This document shows positions 5,319 through 6,840 of a DNA stretch of 6,840 bases, piece by piece. The stretch is taken from positions 1-6,840 of the forward strand of contig JAQUND010000084.1 of the NCBI GenBank assembly GCA_028717785.1, read 5' to 3'. Made by a program: the position numbers and the translations under genes. The stretch is from Candidatus Nanoarchaeia archaeon (GTDB taxonomy: Archaea; Nanoarchaeota; Nanoarchaeia; SCGC-AAA011-G17; JAFCDX01). How positions within the stretch are numbered: the stretch's first letter is position 1; each line of letters opens with the position of its first letter. The notes below the pieces were generated by a model. It did not search any database, had not been told where the DNA came from, and saw only the letters and a list, made by a program, of their open reading frames with translations.

Positions 5319-5915
5319 ATGATAGTGAAAAAATTTACTTTGGGTCCAGTATTTACAAATGTATATTTATTAATAGATAAAAAATCAGCAATTTTAATTG
5401 ATTGTCAAAAACCAAAAGAAATTTTAAAATATTTAGAAAAAAGAAAAATAAAACTAAAAGCAATATTACTAACTCATGGACATTTTGATCATGTAAAAGG
5501 TTCTATTTTATTAAAAGAAAAATTAAATCCTGTTATTTATATGAATAAAAAAGATTTAACAGTTCCTTATGGAGCAGAAGTTAAAATTGATAAAAATATT
5601 AAAAATAATCAAATACTAAATATAAATGGATTAAAAGTAAAAGTACTTTTTACTCCAGGTCATACTCATGGTTCTGTTTCTTATTATATAAAAAATAAAA
5701 ATTTATTATTTTCTGGAGATACTTTATTTGCTAAGGGAATTGGAAGATGGGATAATTCTGGAAAAAATTATGATAATTTAATTAATTCTTTAAATAAAAA
5801 ATTGTTTAAACTTCCATTAAAAACAAAAGTTTTACCTGGTCATGGTCCAAATTCAAATATTAAAAAAACAATGAATTACTTAAAACCAATATTATTTAGA
5901 AATATTAATAAATAA
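5319..5915 (+). CDS. Metallo-beta-lactamase-fold hydrolase (glyoxalase II-like)
   Basis: This is a 198-residue cytosolic MBL-fold hydrolase with a complete dinuclear metal site. The HxHxDH motif THGHFDH gives H53, H55, D57 and H58; H115 comes from TPGHTHGS, D134 from SGDTLF, and H175 from PGHGP. The N-terminus (LGPVFTNVYLL) and TLFAKGIGRWD segment match the small YcbL/glyoxalase II-like group that hydrolyses thioesters such as hydroxyacylglutathione. The separate glutathione-binding C-terminal domain of true glyoxalase II is missing, so the substrate is open. The ATG lies 6 nt after the tRNA-Ala 3' end, so the mRNA 5' end may be made by tRNA 3' processing. The HIT gene follows 18 nt downstream in the same direction. 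Confidence 0.9.
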   Translation: MIVKKFTLGPVFTNVYLLIDKKSAILIDCQKPKEILKYLEKRKIKLKAILLTHGHFDHVKGSILLKEKLNPVIYMNKKDLTVPYGAEVKIDKNIKNNQILNINGLKVKVLFTPGHTHGSVSYYIKNKNLLFSGDTLFAKGIGRWDNSGKNYDNLINSLNKKLFKLPLKTKVLPGHGPNSNIKKTMNYLKPILFRNINK

Positions 5916-5933
5916 AAACCAATTAGAATTAAA

Positions 5934-6350
5934 ATGAAAGATTGTTTATTTTGCAAAATAGTAAATGGAGAAATTCCTTGTACTAAAATTTATGAAGATT
6001 CTAAAACTTTAGCTTTTTTAGATATTAGTCCTGCAACAAATAAAGGTGGACATACTTTAGTTATAACAAAAAAGCATTATGAAACTATTGCAGATTTAAA
6101 AGACTCAGATTTAATTGCTTTAACTAAAACAGTTAAAAGAATAGCTGATGCTTTGCTTATCTATGGAAGAGGATTAAACATCGTTCAAAATAATAACAAA
6201 GAAGCAGGCCAATTAGTTCCCCATGTACACTTTCATTTGATTCCAAGATTTGAAAATGATGGTTTGGTAATAGAAAAATGGCATACTCATAAACCTACAA
6301 ATGAAGAACTTGAAGAAACAGCTTCTAAAATCAAAAGTCTTTTAAAATAA
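5934..6350 (+). CDS. HIT family (Hint-type) nucleotide hydrolase
   Basis: This is a 138-residue HIT-domain protein of the Hint branch. Such enzymes hydrolyse purine nucleoside phosphoramidates, adenylates or dinucleotides through a nucleotidyl-histidine intermediate. The histidine triad is intact in PHVHFHLIPR (H97, H99, H101), with H99 the expected nucleophile. CLFC at 4-7 together with H48 gives the zinc site seen in many Hint proteins. ALFLDISP-like and GHTLVITKKH segments (about 26-48) shape the nucleotide pocket, and LNIVQNNNKEAGQ (81-93) precedes the triad. Length is standard. It follows the MBL gene by 18 nt, without a ribosome site and with only a poor TATA candidate (about 5903-5914), so co-transcription is likely. 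With a synthetase in the neighbourhood, aminoacyl-adenylate clean-up is possible but unproven. Confidence 0.94.
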   Translation: MKDCLFCKIVNGEIPCTKIYEDSKTLAFLDISPATNKGGHTLVITKKHYETIADLKDSDLIALTKTVKRIADALLIYGRGLNIVQNNNKEAGQLVPHVHFHLIPRFENDGLVIEKWHTHKPTNEELEETASKIKSLLK

Positions 6351-6363
6351 ATTATCTTAAAAA

Positions 6364-6373
6364 GATTTAAATA
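6364..6373 (+). promoter_or_regulatory. TATA box for the 6399-6692 gene
   Basis: GATTTAAATA is centred about 30 nt before the ATG at 6399, predicting a leader of only a few bases. The TATATAA just before the ATG (6394-6400) is too close to serve this gene. Confidence 0.5.
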
Positions 6374-6398
6374 ACTTTAGATTTGTTTAAACTATATA

Positions 6399-6692
6399 AT
6401 GGGAAAATCAAAATTAGAAATTAATGTTCAATTATCTTACAATACTGATTTTAATATTATAGGACAATTTTTCTTATGTTACGCAGGAGATCATATTAGT
6501 AAATGGACAGAACAAGAAAAAGAAAAATATGCTAAAATGATTAATTTAGGGATAGATACTATCCATATTCATTTTCCAAGTGAAGGAACTTTTGAATTTA
6601 AAAAAACATTGGATAGATTATGTGAACACCCTGATAATCTTATTGATAAAAATAAAGCTTTTTTAAGAACTGTTGTTTATACAGAAGTTTAA
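6399..6692 (+). CDS. Unrecognised protein, 97 aa
   Basis: I do not recognise this 97-residue protein. It starts with a basic MGKSKLEINVQL strand-like segment, then a hydrophobic IIGQFFLCYAGDH stretch too short and too polar at its end for a confident membrane helix. A charged helix follows (KWTEQEKEKYAKMI), then a strand with alternating histidines, DTIHIHFPSEG (about 53-63), and a helix containing CEHPDN. H, C and E residues in IHIHF and LCEH could bind metal, but no known motif is complete. The pattern suggests a small alpha/beta fold. A TATA box at the right distance and a clean ATG support a real gene. It lies between the HIT gene and the CAT tRNA, and its 3' end is close to the tRNA promoter. 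Confidence 0.65.
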   Translation: MGKSKLEINVQLSYNTDFNIIGQFFLCYAGDHISKWTEQEKEKYAKMINLGIDTIHIHFPSEGTFEFKKTLDRLCEHPDNLIDKNKAFLRTVVYTEV

Positions 6693-6712
6693 TTTCTAGT
6701 AATTCCGTTAAC

Positions 6713-6722
6713 CTTTTAAAAT
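6713..6722 (+). promoter_or_regulatory. TATA box for the CAT tRNA
   Basis: TTTTAAAATA is centred about 27 nt before the tRNA 5' end at 6745, the same spacing as at tRNA-Ala. Confidence 0.5.
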
Positions 6723-6726
6723 AAGC

Positions 6727-6733
6727 TTTTTTT
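6727..6733 (+). terminator. T7 run, terminator candidate after the 6399-6692 gene
   Basis: Seven T residues lie 35 nt past the stop codon at 6692, just before the tRNA. As the only U-tract here it may end the upstream transcript, though it also falls between the tRNA TATA box and tRNA start. Confidence 0.3.
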
Positions 6734-6744
6734 AATTACCTTAA

Positions 6745-6816
6745 GGCTATATAGCTCAGCGGTAGAGCATCGCTTTCATGAGGCGAGGGTCCCCGGTTCA
6801 AATCCGGGTATAGCCA
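6745..6816 (+). tRNA. tRNA with CAT anticodon (elongator Met or Ile2)
   Basis: The cloverleaf is 72 nt. Acceptor stem GGCTATA/TATAGCC is perfect, with discriminator A73. The D stem is GCTC/GAGC with a compact 7-nt loop. The anticodon stem TCGCT/GGCGA (last pair U31-G39) encloses TTCATGA, placing CAT at 6777-6779 and G at position 37. The variable loop is GGGTC, and the T stem CCCGG/CCGGG closes TTCAAAT. G1-C72 and the lack of three consecutive G-C pairs in the anticodon stem argue against an initiator tRNA. It could be elongator Met or an Ile2 whose C34 is modified; sequence alone does not decide. CCA is not encoded. G37 is odd for a tRNA reading AUN codons. Confidence 0.9.
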
Positions 6817-6840
6817 TTCATAATTTAAGAATAAATATTA

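Noticed and set aside
6745..6816. Initiator tRNA-Met
   Set aside because: It has G1-C72 and lacks the three G-C pairs in the anticodon stem that mark initiators.
6817..6840. Promoter for a gene beyond the window
   Set aside because: ATAAATATTA at the edge is TATA-like, but no start codon or gene is visible to support it.

Overview
The window is a compact, very AT-rich stretch from an archaeon. The gene content is archaeal: UPF0147, archaeal SepF, a single-finger ZPR1-type protein, a Dph2-type diphthamide protein, archaeal/eukaryal-type glycyl-tRNA synthetase and (fragmentary) prefoldin beta. TATA-like boxes lie about 24-27 bp before start codons, so most genes look leaderless. The AT bias, very short proteins, overlapping genes and several small orphan genes point to a reduced genome, most likely a DPANN lineage (Woesearchaeota/Pacearchaeota-like). 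That placement is inference, not proven here.

Layout. 1-276: 3' part of a prefoldin beta gene interrupted by an in-frame TAA at 91-93. 263-508: UPF0147, overlapping its end. 559-972: SepF, with its own TATA box and Shine-Dalgarno-like site. 969-1322 (minus): unrecognised protein, tail-to-tail with SepF. 1421-1945: ZPR1-type zinc finger protein, divergent from it. 1997-2248: small orphan gene. 2288-2890 and 2887-4344: a two-gene unit of a shortened Dph2-like protein and GlyRS, joined by ATGA. 4345-4683 and 4680-5153 (minus): a HepT/MntA toxin-antitoxin pair, also joined by ATGA, tail-to-tail with GlyRS with no gap. 5238-5312: tRNA-Ala(GGC), followed after 6 nt by a metallo-beta-lactamase-fold hydrolase (5319-5915) and a HIT-family hydrolase (5934-6350). 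6399-6692: orphan gene. 6745-6816: tRNA with CAT anticodon.

How it fits together. Much of the window serves translation and protein quality: GlyRS, two tRNAs, Dph2 (EF-2 modification), ZPR1 (EF-1A partner in eukaryotes) and prefoldin. SepF is the cell-division member. MntA/HepT is the only obvious accessory module, and its antitoxin carries an extra N-terminal basic/aromatic domain. The points most worth a second look are the broken prefoldin beta, the Dph2 that lacks its first cysteine domain, the tRNA-to-mRNA junction in front of the MBL gene, the fused antitoxin, and G37 in the CAT tRNA. No CRISPR array, insertion sequence or long repeat was seen, and no gene-free stretch exceeds 300 bases.
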